From NCBI RefSeq assembly GCF_000381085.1, contig NZ_KB905899.1:1054001-1118000 (forward strand): a stretch of 64,000 nt of DNA, in the 5' to 3' direction. This DNA comes from Thiomicrorhabdus arctica DSM 13458 (GTDB taxonomy: Bacteria > Pseudomonadota > Gammaproteobacteria > Thiomicrospirales > Thiomicrospiraceae). Of the stretch, positions 1 through 9,267 are shown one piece after another (position 1 is the stretch's first letter; each line of letters begins with the position of its first letter). A program made the translations under genes and the position numbers. The notes under the pieces were generated by a model. It worked only from the letters and a program-made list of their open reading frames with translations. It was not told where the DNA came from and did not search any database.

Positions 1-624
1 CCAAAACGCACAAATGAGCCTTGGTTTCATGAGAGTCTAGGGCATTCCATACAAATTATAGCTTGGGGATTTTTCTGGGCGATGTTGTTTGGCTTACCCT
101 TAGGTATTATGGCTGGCACCTATGATTCGGCTTCGCGTTTAATTGAACCCTTTACAGACTTCTTCCGTTATTTACCAGCACCCGCTTTTGGCGCTTTAGC
201 GGTCGCAATTTTAGGGATCTATGATGCGCCGAAAATCGCCATTATCTTCATTGGTACTTTTTTTCAAATGGTTCTCATTACCGCCAATACAACTCGTACG
301 TTAAATATGGCCTTTATAGAGGCTTCTCTGACATTAGGCTGTAAAGGTCTTTCTTTGATTCGTAGAGTAATTCTACCAGGCATTATGCCTGACCTGCTTC
401 GCGATATGCGCATTCTGCTCGGTTGGGCGTGGACCTATTTAATTGTCGCTGAACTGGTTGGAACAAGCTCAGGAATCACTTGGTTTATTACTCAACAAGC
501 ACGCTATAAAAACTTTGATAATGTTTTTGCAGCCATTTTAATTATTGGCTTGATTGGAGTGACCACCGATATGATTTTAGCTAAATTGGGTAAACGTCTG
601 TTTCCTTGGAAAGATGGCCAATAA
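1..624 (+). CDS. ABC transporter permease, guanidine/urea-type uptake (5' partial)
   Basis: The frame is open from base 1, so the gene begins upstream of the window and 207 codons are visible. It is a membrane permease subunit of the nitrate/sulfonate/taurine class of importers, with several hydrophobic helices. A recognisable EAA loop for contact with the ATPase spans EASLTLGCKGLSLIRRVILP and the following GIMPDLL. It stops 12 bases before the ATPase start, so the two form one transporter. The location ahead of the carboxylase genes suggests guanidine or urea uptake; the substrate is inferred from context only. Confidence 0.88.
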   Translation, partial: PKRTNEPWFHESLGHSIQIIAWGFFWAMLFGLPLGIMAGTYDSASRLIEPFTDFFRYLPAPAFGALAVAILGIYDAPKIAIIFIGTFFQMVLITANTTRTLNMAFIEASLTLGCKGLSLIRRVILPGIMPDLLRDMRILLGWAWTYLIVAELVGTSSGITWFITQQARYKNFDNVFAAILIIGLIGVTTDMILAKLGKRLFPWKDGQ

Positions 625-636
625 GGAGTGACAAAT

Positions 637-1566
637 ATGACGAATAAAACACAAGTAGAGCAACAATCCCACCCTTTAAATTCTTGGCAAACAGCAGAGA
701 TTCAAGATCGAAATGAACGCATTTTAAAGCGTCCTAAGACTTTAGAAGTGAAGGGGCTGGATAAATCATTTGAACATAAAGGTAAAACTAACAAGGTTTT
801 AAATAAGATTGATTTTACCGCTTATAAACGTGAATTTATCTGTGTCGTTGGTCCTTCTGGTTGTGGCAAATCGACTTTAGCGAGACTGATTGCAGGACTG
901 GAAACGCAAGAAGCTGGCCACATATTGGTAGATGGTAAACATGTTACGGAACCCGGTCCAGATCGAGGCATGGTGTTTCAGAGCTACTCTCTGTTTCCTT
1001 GGATGTCAGTCAAACACAATGTTATGTTTGGCTTAACCCAGTCAGGCATGTCCAGAAATTCCGCTGAATCCGAAGCCTTTCAATGGATCGATTTAGTCGG
1101 TTTAACACCATTTTTAGATGCTTATCCGCATCAACTTTCGGGCGGAATGAAACAGCGTGTTGCAATTATTCGTGCCTTAGCCAATCAGCCTAAAATCTTG
1201 TTAATGGATGAACCCTTCGCGGCTTTAGACCCTCAAAATAGACTTAAAATGCAGCAGTATCTTCTTGAGATTTGGCAGAACATTGATATTACTGTTTTCT
1301 TTATTACCCACGATTTAGATGAAGCTATTTATCTCGCAGACCGCATCTTAGTGTTAGATGCTAACCCAGGACAGGTGAGAGAGGTACTCAATGTACCTCT
1401 ACCGAGGCCGCGCGCAGAAGATACCTTATTAAGTCCCGCCTTTATGGCAACCAAAGATTATTTAGAAACTCTGGTACACCCTCCACAACCAGAACTCGAT
1501 TTCGAAGAAAAGCTTAGCATGGTACGCCTCGTATCGGTTAATGCCCAAGTACCGGATATATTTTAA
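637..1566 (+). CDS. ABC transporter ATP-binding protein, guanidine/urea-type uptake
   Basis: This is the nucleotide-binding subunit that powers the permease encoded just upstream. Visible motifs are Walker A GPSGCGKST (about residues 72-80), the Q-loop in MVFQSYSLFPW, the signature LSGGMKQR, Walker B ILLMDEPFAALD and the switch histidine in FFITHDLDEA. I chose the ATG at 637 because AAGGAG (623-628) lies 8 bases before it; an in-frame GTG at 628 overlaps that ribosome-binding site. The product is 309 residues, with about 35 residues ahead of the ABC domain. Its stop overlaps the next start (TAATG). Confidence 0.93.
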   Translation: MTNKTQVEQQSHPLNSWQTAEIQDRNERILKRPKTLEVKGLDKSFEHKGKTNKVLNKIDFTAYKREFICVVGPSGCGKSTLARLIAGLETQEAGHILVDGKHVTEPGPDRGMVFQSYSLFPWMSVKHNVMFGLTQSGMSRNSAESEAFQWIDLVGLTPFLDAYPHQLSGGMKQRVAIIRALANQPKILLMDEPFAALDPQNRLKMQQYLLEIWQNIDITVFFITHDLDEAIYLADRILVLDANPGQVREVLNVPLPRPRAEDTLLSPAFMATKDYLETLVHPPQPELDFEEKLSMVRLVSVNAQVPDIF

Positions 1567-2045
1567 TGACTCAAAATGCCAAAACCAATCATACCTTAGT
1601 GCGAACCAGCGCCTCACTGCCAGCTAAAGTCTTAGAAGATTTAGACCAACTGGTCATTAAACGGGGCTTTAATAACCGCTCTGCGCTACTTGCTGAAATG
1701 ATTCAAAAAGAAGTCTCTTCTTATCGCCAAGAGTTCACCAATGAAATCATGGCGGGCACACTGACCATGGTATATGACCACTCTGTACCTGGACTACAAC
1801 TCAAATTGAATCATTTAAAACACCTGCATGTTGCTGAAATCATCTCATCCACGCAAAGTCAGTTGATGGAACAACAGACGCTTGAGGTCATACTGATGCA
1901 AGGTGGAGCTCAAGATTTAAATAGAATCAGTCAAGATATGCTCTCTCATCGCGGGGTCAAAACAGGCAATCTCTATCTCACCCACTCAGCGCTTCCTGCT
2001 ATTTATACCCCAGTATCCAGTTCAAAAAAGGAGAAGTCATTATGA
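1566..2045 (+). CDS. NikR-like ribbon-helix-helix regulator lacking the nickel site
   Basis: The N-terminal 50 residues fit a ribbon-helix-helix DNA-binding domain (RTSASLPAKVLEDLDQLV, then NRSALLAEMIQKEV), and the rest fits the ACT-like sensor domain of NikR (VYDHSVPGLQ, LEVILMQG, HRGVKTGNLYL). In E. coli NikR the nickel ligands include HxH and a cysteine in the segment before LEIAVLKG. The aligned segment here reads SSTQSQLMEQQT, without the histidines or cysteine. The protein therefore probably senses something other than nickel. It is coupled by 1- and 4-base overlaps to its neighbours, so it is likely the local regulator. Candidate operators lie at 12674-12701 and 16554-16581. Confidence 0.8.
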   Translation: MTQNAKTNHTLVRTSASLPAKVLEDLDQLVIKRGFNNRSALLAEMIQKEVSSYRQEFTNEIMAGTLTMVYDHSVPGLQLKLNHLKHLHVAEIISSTQSQLMEQQTLEVILMQGGAQDLNRISQDMLSHRGVKTGNLYLTHSALPAIYTPVSSSKKEKSL

Positions 2046-2809
2046 CTGAACACCATTCAAAGCGCTCTTTAGAAATTATTCCGCCAACTGACTTCATCTG
2101 GTCTGAAAGACTTCCTGGCGGTGCGCATTGGTCCGGCGTGATTCGTCGTGGCACGGTATTGCGCCTAACCGATTTAGAAGGCGGTTGTAATGTAGCGATG
2201 TTGTTGAACAATCTGGAAGTGAAAAACGAGCGTTACAACATGCCAGATACTCTTAAAGCGCAAAAAACTGCATTTTTAACCAAACCCAATATGTGTTTTA
2301 CAGATATGGGAAGGGTTGTCTGTTCCATAATTGAAGATAGCTGTGGCTGGCATGACACACTTGGCGGTTTATCCAATGCTTCAATGCTACAAAAAAAATA
2401 CGGTGAGAAAACCTATCAAGAAGCCCAAGATGACTACTATAAAAACGGCTATGACAGCTTAATCAATGAACTCGGAAAATGGGGTTTAAATGCCAGTGAC
2501 ATGATGCCAAACATCAATTGGTTCAGTAAAGTACGAGTGGAAAATGACGGCAGCATGACGTTTATAGCAGGCAATTCCAAAGCGGGGAATTATGTTGATT
2601 TGCGCTTTGAAATGGACGCGATTGTTTGTCTATCGACCGCACAACATCCGCTTGATCCTAACCCTGAATATGCACCTAAACCCATTGAGATGAGAGTTGT
2701 CAAAGCACAGCCTGTAAAAACCGATGATGCCAGTCGATTGTACCGTGCCGAAAACGAACGCGCTTATTACAACACCAAAATTTTCTACGGAGAGAATCCT
2801 GATGCCTAA
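2042..2809 (+). CDS. Urea carboxylase-associated protein 1 (carboxyguanidine deiminase subunit)
   Basis: The 255-residue protein matches the first urea-carboxylase-associated family: [43 protein letters not shown] and the conserved [10 protein letters not shown]. Members of this pair were long of unknown role; they are now known as the two subunits of carboxyguanidine deiminase (CgdAB), which converts carboxyguanidine to allophanate and ammonia. Which subunit name applies is not decided here. The ATG overlaps the regulator's TGA, and the gene overlaps the next by 8 bases, as expected for subunits of one complex. Confidence 0.85.
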   Translation: MTEHHSKRSLEIIPPTDFIWSERLPGGAHWSGVIRRGTVLRLTDLEGGCNVAMLLNNLEVKNERYNMPDTLKAQKTAFLTKPNMCFTDMGRVVCSIIEDSCGWHDTLGGLSNASMLQKKYGEKTYQEAQDDYYKNGYDSLINELGKWGLNASDMMPNINWFSKVRVENDGSMTFIAGNSKAGNYVDLRFEMDAIVCLSTAQHPLDPNPEYAPKPIEMRVVKAQPVKTDDASRLYRAENERAYYNTKIFYGENPDA

Positions 2810-3458
2810 CCCTATAAAAAAGCCAAGATTTGATGAAAGCCGGATTGCCTATCGTGAAGTGGTTGAGGCAGGCACACCTTGGATGCATGAAGTTAAAGCT
2901 GGGCAATACTTTCGTATTGTCGATTTAGAAGGCAACCAAGCCGTTGATACCCTTTTTTATAATGCTCATAACCACTCTGAACGTTATTCAGCGACCGATA
3001 CCATTCGCGAGCAGGGCAATATCTACCTGACGACAGGTTCCGTATTGCGTTCAAATTTAGTGAAGCCAATGCTCACTATTGTGGATGACACTTGTGGTCG
3101 CCATGACACCATTGGTGGGGCTTGTTCGGCAGAGAGTAACACGGTGCGTTATGCCATTGAAAAACGTCACATGCACTCCTGCAGGGACTCTTTTTTAACC
3201 GCTTTAGGAGAGTGTGATTGTTATTCTCAAAAAGCGATGACCAAAAGCGATCTTTCCAGCAATATCAATTTTTTTATGAATGTACCTGTCTCACCTGAAG
3301 GTCATCTTGATTTTGATGATGGTATCTCAGCTCCGGGTCGTTATGTCGAGATGTTAGCGCACATGGATACTTTAGTCCTAGTCTCTAACTGCCCACAACT
3401 CAACAATCCGTGCAATGGTTACAACCCAACCCCAGTAGAGATGGTAATTTGGGAATAA
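2802..3458 (+). CDS. Urea carboxylase-associated protein 2 (carboxyguanidine deiminase subunit)
   Basis: This is the second member of the pair, 218 residues, with family hallmarks [50 protein letters not shown] and [21 protein letters not shown] chose the ATG at 2802 because it follows the purine-rich ACGGAGAG and the conserved region starts soon after; the open frame extends further upstream inside the previous gene without a reason to use it. It is a paralog of the upstream protein (shared DLEG, TCGxHDT and NINxF segments), which supports a heteromeric enzyme. A 139-base gap separates it from the carboxylase. Confidence 0.85.
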   Translation: MPNPIKKPRFDESRIAYREVVEAGTPWMHEVKAGQYFRIVDLEGNQAVDTLFYNAHNHSERYSATDTIREQGNIYLTTGSVLRSNLVKPMLTIVDDTCGRHDTIGGACSAESNTVRYAIEKRHMHSCRDSFLTALGECDCYSQKAMTKSDLSSNINFFMNVPVSPEGHLDFDDGISAPGRYVEMLAHMDTLVLVSNCPQLNNPCNGYNPTPVEMVIWE

Positions 3459-3546
3459 CCTTCCTCATCACACAAAAAACTAAAGCAAGACTCTAAAAAT
3501 AGTCGCAATAACAGCCATAGACTCACCCCCCGTCATCTTTTGATTG

Positions 3547-3558
3547 ACCAGGCCTGGT
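3547..3558. repeat. Highly iterated palindrome, copy 1
   Basis: Perfect core ACCAGGCCTGGT in the intergenic gap, 39 bases before the carboxylase start. The immediately flanking bases (G and G) do not extend the dyad. Confidence 0.9.
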
Positions 3559-3597
3559 GAATACTTCTTCAGAACGAGCTGAACAAGGAAATAGATT

Positions 3598-6500
3598 ATG
3601 TTTAAAAAAGTACTTATTGCCAACCGCGGTGCAATTGCCACCCGTATTATTCGCACTTTAAAAGAGATGAACATCACCTCTGTTGTTTTGGCGTCAGATG
3701 CCGATCGTGCATCATTGCATGTACAACAGGCGGATGAAGTCATTTTCTTAGAGGGTAATGTTGCAACTGAAACCTATTTAAATGTGCCGCTTATTCTTGA
3801 AAAAGCGCGCGAACTGGGTGTTGAAGCGGTTCATCCTGGCTATGGTTTTCTTAGTGAAAATGACGGTTTTGCAGAAAGTTGTGAAGCGTTAGGCATACGT
3901 TTTATAGGGCCCGCGCCACACCATATTCGTGATTTTGGTTTAAAGCATACCGCTCGCGATTTAGCCATTGAAGCTAAAGTCCCCCTACTTCCAGGTTCTG
4001 GTTTGCTCGATTCCATAGAACATGCTCTGTCTGAAGCTTTGCGTATCGGTTATCCAGTGATGCTAAAAAGTACCGCGGGCGGCGGTGGTATTGGCATGCA
4101 AAAATGTGATACCGCTCAAGATTTAGAAGATGCCTTTGAGCAAGTCAAACGCCTGAGCCAGAACTCATTTGGTCAAGCGGGTATTTTTGTGGAAAAATTT
4201 GTGGTCAATGCACGTCATATCGAAATTCAGATTTTCGGTGATGGTTTAGGCGATGTGGTCTCTTTTGGAGAACGTGATTGCTCTTTACAGCGTCGTAACC
4301 AAAAAGTCGTGGAAGAAACGCCTGCTATCGGAATCGATCGCCAACAAGTTGCTGAGATGGAAGCGCATGCAGTACGTTTGGGTAAATTGGTCAAATACCG
4401 ATCTGCGGGTACGGTTGAGTATGTTTATGACACCGATGTAAATCAATATTACTTTTTAGAAGTGAATACACGTCTCCAAGTTGAACACGGCATTACCGAA
4501 GCGGTACGCGGTGTAGACCTGGTTGAGTGGATGGTAAAAGTGGCTTATGAAGCCAAACTACCTGGCCTGGTCAAACCTGCACAAGGTCATGCGATTGAAG
4601 TTCGTGTCTATGCCGAAGACCCGTTTAAAAACTTTCTACCAAGCTCTGGTAAATTAACGGGTTGGCAGATGCCAAAGAACTGTCGTGTCGATACCTGGTG
4701 CTCTCGCGGCCAAGAGGTCAGCTCTTTTTATGACCCTATGTTGGCCAAAATCATTGTCACCGGCAAAGATCGAACCGAAGCGGTTAACAACCTGCAACAA
4801 GCCATGCACGAAACCCGTATTGATGGTTTCGAAACCAATATTTCTTATTTAGGTGCGCTCAGTGAATCGGCTGAGTTTATTGACGGTCATAACCTTTACA
4901 CCCAATTTCTCAACCGCTTTACATATGCTCCTTTTTCAGTTGAAGTCACCAATGCGGGTACTCATTCCATGCTGGTGAGTTATCCTGGTCGTGTCGGTTT
5001 TTGGGATATTGGTGTACCACCTTCTGGGCCAATGGATGCGCTTTCACACCGTTTGGCCAACCGTTGCTTAAACAACCCGCTAGAAGCCGCAACCATTGAA
5101 ATGACGGTTTCGGGCGTCAGCCTGAATTTTGACCGTGATACCGTTATTTGTATCACCGGTGCGGATATTCAACCGACGTTGGATAAGCAACCCATTCCTT
5201 TAAATCAGGCGGTCACTGTTAAAGCCGGCCAACAGCTTAAATCCAAAGTCATTAAAGACCTTGGACAACGCGCTTATTTAGCGGTGTTAGGTGGTTTTGA
5301 TGTGCCAGATTATATGGGCAGTAAAACCACCTTTTCACTGGGTAAATTTGGGGGACATGGAGGGCGTCTATTACGCACTGGCGATGTATTGCATCTTGAT
5401 AAAAACTTGTCTGACGCTATTTTTACACAGAATCTACCTCAGAATCTTCTACCAAAAATCAGTAATCACGTTGAAATAGCCGTCATTTATGGCCCACAAG
5501 GCGCACCTGATTTTTTCACCGCTGAAGGCATTGAAAGCTTTTTTTCAACCGACTGGGAAGTGCACTATAACTCAAGTCGTACCGGCATCCGTTTAATTGG
5601 TCCGAAACCTTTATGGGCACGTGATTCTGGGGGCGAAGCAGGCTTGCATCCTTCCAATATTCACGACAATCCCTATGCGATTGGTGCCATCGATTTCACG
5701 GGGGATATGCCGGTTATCTTAGCGCAAGATGGGCCAAGCCTAGGCGGATTCGTCTGCCCTGCGACCATTATCGAAGCCGAACAATGGAAGATGGGACAAT
5801 TGCGTCCTGGCGATAAAATTCGTTTTAAAGCCGTCTCTACTGAAACCGCTGAAGCGGCTTTAAAGGCTTACGAGAATTCACTTGAAACATTAGATGCAAG
5901 CCTTTTAAAACCCTTGGTGTTTTTAGATTCGCCAACCGAACAATCTTGTTTAGCCCATGAAATTTCGTCAAAAGACCATGAGTTCGGTGTGAAATATCGT
6001 CGTTCAGGTGACAGTCACGTCCTTATTGAATATGGCGCGATGGAACTTGATTTAGCATTACGCTTCCGTATTCAAGTCTTGATTGAACGCTTGAAATTAC
6101 TTAAAAGTGATAATGACCAGGCCTGGTCATTCCTCAGAGATTTAACGCCGGGGATTCGCTCTCTACAAGTACACTATAATCCTCGACAGATTTCACAAGC
6201 CGACATCATTAAAAAGCTGGTTGCATTAGAAACAGAGATTTCTTCTGCCAAAGATTTAACGGTTAAGAGTCGCATTGTACGCTTACCATTGTCGTGGGAT
6301 GATTCCAGCACCAAGTTGGCGATTGAAAAATACATGCAATCGGTGCGTCCTGATGCGCCCTGGTGCCCAAGTAATATTGACTTTATCCGCCGTATCAACG
6401 GTTTGGACTCAATTGAAGAGGTCAAGAAAATTGTCTTCGATGCCAGCTATTTGGTATTGGGGCTGGGCGATGTTTACCTAGGTGCGCCAGTGTCCACACC

Positions 6501-7227
6501 ACTCGATCCTCGTCACCGTTTAGTCACCACAAAATACAACCCGGCACGTACTTGGACTCCTGAAAATGCCGTAGGCATTGGCGGCGCGTATATGTGTGTT
6601 TACGGTATGGAAGGCCCTGGTGGTTATCAATTTGTAGGGCGCACCATTCAAATGTGGAACCCTTATCACACCACGCCATTCTTCCCAGAAGGCAAACCTT
6701 GGTTGCTAGAATTCTTTGACCAAATACAATATTACCCAGTCAGTGAAGCCGAACTCGCCCAAGCCAGACTAGATTTCCCGCTGGGACGTTACGATATTTC
6801 TATTGAAGAAACCACTTTGTCTTTAAGCAAGTACCAGGCTTTTTTATCTGAAGAATCTGACAGTATTCAAGCCTTCAAAACCACACAACAAGCCGCATTT
6901 GAAGCCGAACGTTTGGATTGGGAAGCCACAGGACAAGCTAATTTTGAAACCACGTCTGCGCAAGACGAAGTGCAAAATGAGCCAATGGCCGAAATTCCAG
7001 AAGGGTTTGTCGCCATCCTTTCCCCAATTACCGGGAGTGTCTGGCAAATCACTGTCAAACCAGGTGATCTAATAAAGGAAGGTGACATCATTGCCATTTT
7101 AGAAACCATGAAAATTGAGATTCCTGTGGAAGCCGAATTTGACGGCATCATTACTGAAATTTTGGTGAATAAAAAAGACCTCATTCAAAATGGTCAAGCC
7201 CTGCTGGTGATGGAGGTAAGTGAATAA
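3598..7227 (+). CDS. Biotin-dependent urea/guanidine carboxylase
   Basis: This 1209-residue single-chain enzyme has, in order, a biotin carboxylase domain (about 1-450; KSTAGGGGIGMQ ATP loop, EVNTRLQVEH), an AHS2-type then an AHS1-type carboxyltransferase domain, and a C-terminal biotinyl domain with the acceptor lysine in ETMKIE (Lys1172). It carboxylates urea or guanidine with ATP and bicarbonate. Enzymes encoded beside the two associated proteins prefer guanidine, so guanidine carboxylase is the better name; this rests on context, not on a residue I could verify. The start is supported by AAGGAAATAG 6 bases upstream. The stop overlaps the hydrolase start. Confidence 0.93.
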   Translation: MFKKVLIANRGAIATRIIRTLKEMNITSVVLASDADRASLHVQQADEVIFLEGNVATETYLNVPLILEKARELGVEAVHPGYGFLSENDGFAESCEALGIRFIGPAPHHIRDFGLKHTARDLAIEAKVPLLPGSGLLDSIEHALSEALRIGYPVMLKSTAGGGGIGMQKCDTAQDLEDAFEQVKRLSQNSFGQAGIFVEKFVVNARHIEIQIFGDGLGDVVSFGERDCSLQRRNQKVVEETPAIGIDRQQVAEMEAHAVRLGKLVKYRSAGTVEYVYDTDVNQYYFLEVNTRLQVEHGITEAVRGVDLVEWMVKVAYEAKLPGLVKPAQGHAIEVRVYAEDPFKNFLPSSGKLTGWQMPKNCRVDTWCSRGQEVSSFYDPMLAKIIVTGKDRTEAVNNLQQAMHETRIDGFETNISYLGALSESAEFIDGHNLYTQFLNRFTYAPFSVEVTNAGTHSMLVSYPGRVGFWDIGVPPSGPMDALSHRLANRCLNNPLEAATIEMTVSGVSLNFDRDTVICITGADIQPTLDKQPIPLNQAVTVKAGQQLKSKVIKDLGQRAYLAVLGGFDVPDYMGSKTTFSLGKFGGHGGRLLRTGDVLHLDKNLSDAIFTQNLPQNLLPKISNHVEIAVIYGPQGAPDFFTAEGIESFFSTDWEVHYNSSRTGIRLIGPKPLWARDSGGEAGLHPSNIHDNPYAIGAIDFTGDMPVILAQDGPSLGGFVCPATIIEAEQWKMGQLRPGDKIRFKAVSTETAEAALKAYENSLETLDASLLKPLVFLDSPTEQSCLAHEISSKDHEFGVKYRRSGDSHVLIEYGAMELDLALRFRIQVLIERLKLLKSDNDQAWSFLRDLTPGIRSLQVHYNPRQISQADIIKKLVALETEISSAKDLTVKSRIVRLPLSWDDSSTKLAIEKYMQSVRPDAPWCPSNIDFIRRINGLDSIEEVKKIVFDASYLVLGLGDVYLGAPVSTPLDPRHRLVTTKYNPARTWTPENAVGIGGAYMCVYGMEGPGGYQFVGRTIQMWNPYHTTPFFPEGKPWLLEFFDQIQYYPVSEAELAQARLDFPLGRYDISIEETTLSLSKYQAFLSEESDSIQAFKTTQQAAFEAERLDWEATGQANFETTSAQDEVQNEPMAEIPEGFVAILSPITGSVWQITVKPGDLIKEGDIIAILETMKIEIPVEAEFDGIITEILVNKKDLIQNGQALLVMEVSE
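6112..6131. repeat. Highly iterated palindrome, copy 2 (in coding sequence)
   Basis: A perfect 20-base palindrome around the core, inside the carboxylase gene. It is read as Asp-Gln-Ala-Trp-Ser (GAC CAG GCC TGG TCA). Confidence 0.92.
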
Positions 7228-9023
7228 TGGACTTACGACTTCCACAACTTAAAGCAGCCTATGCCTCGGGAGAATTGACGCCTAGAAAAGTCATTTCGCA
7301 CATAAAACAAGCCGCTGAAAACTATGATGATCACAATATTTTCATCCATGTTTTAAGTGATACTGAATTAGAACCTTACTTGGCAGCACTTGAGAAAACT
7401 GAGCGCAATAATTTGCCTCTATGGGGTATTCCGTATGTCATTAAAGACAATATCGACCTAATCGGCATTCCAACCACCGCTGGCTGTCCTGAATATGCCT
7501 ATACTCCGACAGAATCGGCCACAGTGGTTCGCTTGCTAATTGAAGCCGGTGCGATCCCGATTGGAAAAGCCAATATGGATCAGTTTGCAACAGGCTTGGT
7601 CGGCACTCGCTCTCCTTATGGTGTCTGTCATAACTCATTCGATTTTGACATGATTTCAGGCGGCTCTAGTTCAGGCTCGGCAGTGTCTTTAGCGCTAAAC
7701 CTATGCAGCTTTTCTTTAGGCACCGATACAGCAGGTTCCGGACGAGTACCGGCCGCCTTTAATAATTTAATTGGCCTTAAACCTTCTAAAGGCTTATTGA
7801 GCACTTCAGGTGTCGTACCAGCGGTTCGCTCTCAAGATGTCATCAGCATTTTCGCGCTCAATGCCCAGGATGCTTACCAGGTGTTTGATGTGGCCGCTCA
7901 AGTGGACGCGAGAGATGAATACAGTCGCGATGAAAACGCCTTAATGCCACCCGCTTGGGGTGCAAAACCTATTTTAGGCATACCTGATGAGACCAGCCTT
8001 TTTTTTAATGACGATAAAAAGGCTGAAATAAGCTTTTTCGCCACAATCCATCAACTTAAACAGATGGGCTATGAGATCAAAGAGATCCCTTTTAAACGGT
8101 GGTTAGACACAGCTAAGCTGCTTTATGGCGGTGCCTGGGTTGCCGAACGCTATGTCGCAATCGAAGACTTTTTGAATAGACATGAAGACAAAATAGATCC
8201 CACAGTGCGCACGATTATTGCTGGGGCACGAAGCCTCAGTGCCGCAGATGCTTATAAAGGTTCATATGCCCTGCAGAAGGCCCAAAGTGAAACCCAAGAC
8301 CTCTGGCAGAGTGTCGATTGCATGATAACACCGACCACTCCGAGTATTTTCAGCCAAGCCCAACTTGAAAAAGACCCGATTGGATTTAATTCTATTTTAG
8401 GCACCTACACCAATTTCATGAACCTTCTTGACTACGCCGCTCTCGCCCTGCCAACCGGTTTTAGAAAAGATGACTTACCCACAGGCATCACGCTATTTGC
8501 ACCCGCAGGCAGTGACCGCCAATTGTTACAACTTGCCGATCAATTGCAGGGCGAATTTAATAGCTGTGCTGGCGCTAAAAATACGCCTGTCCCGACTCAT
8601 CAACCAGCCCTGTTTGAAAATAAACATTCTATTTCTTTAGCGGTGGTGGGGGCACATTTGATCGGTTTCCCATTGAACAAACAATTGGTTGAACGCGGTG
8701 CAAAACTGCTCAAAACCACAAAGACAGCGGCTAAATACAACTTTTATGAACTGCTAGGCGGGCCAATTCTGAAACCAGGCCTGGTTAAAACCACTGAAGG
8801 CGGTCAGCCGATTGAAGTTGAAGTCTGGACGATGCCTAAACAACATTTAGGGTCGTTCCTGGCGTTGATCCCCTCACCTTTAGGGTTAGGTAAGGTAGAG
8901 TTGATTGATGGTTCACAAGTCGTCGGTTTTATCTGCGAACCTTGGGGACTGAAAGGCGCAACAGATATTTCTCATACAGGTGGTTGGCGTAACTGGATGG
9001 CCGAGCGACCTGCTACTGAGTAA
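7227..9023 (+). CDS. atzF: Allophanate hydrolase
   Basis: This 598-residue amidase-signature enzyme hydrolyses allophanate to ammonia and carbon dioxide, the last step of the pathway. The Ser-cisSer-Lys triad is visible: Lys73 in VIKDNIDL, the SGGSSSGSA stretch with cis-Ser about 147, and nucleophile Ser171 in GTDTAGSGR. About 150 C-terminal residues (from around AVVGAHLIGFPLN) form the extra domain found in AtzF-type enzymes but not in simple amidases. Its ATG overlaps the carboxylase stop (TAATG), so it is translationally coupled, and a strong terminator follows. Confidence 0.94.
   Translation: MDLRLPQLKAAYASGELTPRKVISHIKQAAENYDDHNIFIHVLSDTELEPYLAALEKTERNNLPLWGIPYVIKDNIDLIGIPTTAGCPEYAYTPTESATVVRLLIEAGAIPIGKANMDQFATGLVGTRSPYGVCHNSFDFDMISGGSSSGSAVSLALNLCSFSLGTDTAGSGRVPAAFNNLIGLKPSKGLLSTSGVVPAVRSQDVISIFALNAQDAYQVFDVAAQVDARDEYSRDENALMPPAWGAKPILGIPDETSLFFNDDKKAEISFFATIHQLKQMGYEIKEIPFKRWLDTAKLLYGGAWVAERYVAIEDFLNRHEDKIDPTVRTIIAGARSLSAADAYKGSYALQKAQSETQDLWQSVDCMITPTTPSIFSQAQLEKDPIGFNSILGTYTNFMNLLDYAALALPTGFRKDDLPTGITLFAPAGSDRQLLQLADQLQGEFNSCAGAKNTPVPTHQPALFENKHSISLAVVGAHLIGFPLNKQLVERGAKLLKTTKTAAKYNFYELLGGPILKPGLVKTTEGGQPIEVEVWTMPKQHLGSFLALIPSPLGLGKVELIDGSQVVGFICEPWGLKGATDISHTGGWRNWMAERPATE
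8773..8786. repeat. Highly iterated palindrome, copy 3 (in coding sequence)
   Basis: A perfect 14-base dyad inside atzF, flanked by a complementary A/T pair. It is read as Pro-Gly-Leu-Val. Confidence 0.9.
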
Positions 9024-9080
9024 TCGACTGTTGAATCGCTTTCATCGACTCAGAAACCCGAGAAAAAAAATCAGCATTCA

Positions 9081-9115
9081 AAGCCCTTAACCATTCTGGT
9101 TAAGGGCTTTTTTAT
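9081..9115 (+). terminator. Rho-independent terminator of the guanidine operon
   Basis: A 13-bp stem, AAGCCCTTAACCA paired with TGGTTAAGGGCTT, with a 3-base loop and a T-rich tail. It lies 58 bases after the allophanate hydrolase stop. Confidence 0.9.
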
Positions 9116-9216
9116 TGCCCAATCCTATCAATAGTCATCTTAAATCATGCCCAAACTTCTGGCCTGTTTAACTGGCCAGGCCTAATCATAATTATTCTTA
9201 GGCTTAAATCAGACAC

Positions 9217-9242
9217 AAAAAAGCGACCACGAGGGCCGCTTT
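9217..9242 (-). terminator. Rho-independent terminator after the glutamine-synthetase-like gene
   Basis: On the minus strand AAAGCGGCC and GGTCGCTTTTTT form a short GC-rich stem ending in a U-run, 25 bases past the stop of the gene at 9268. Confidence 0.8.
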
Positions 9243-9267
9243 AAGCGTATTCAATAGTAATTATCTA

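Noticed and set aside
3459-3597. Guanidine riboswitch between the deiminase genes and the carboxylase
   Set aside because: No guanidine-I or ACGR-loop hairpins are visible. The gap holds only the palindrome and a ribosome-binding site. A riboswitch, if any, would lie before base 1.
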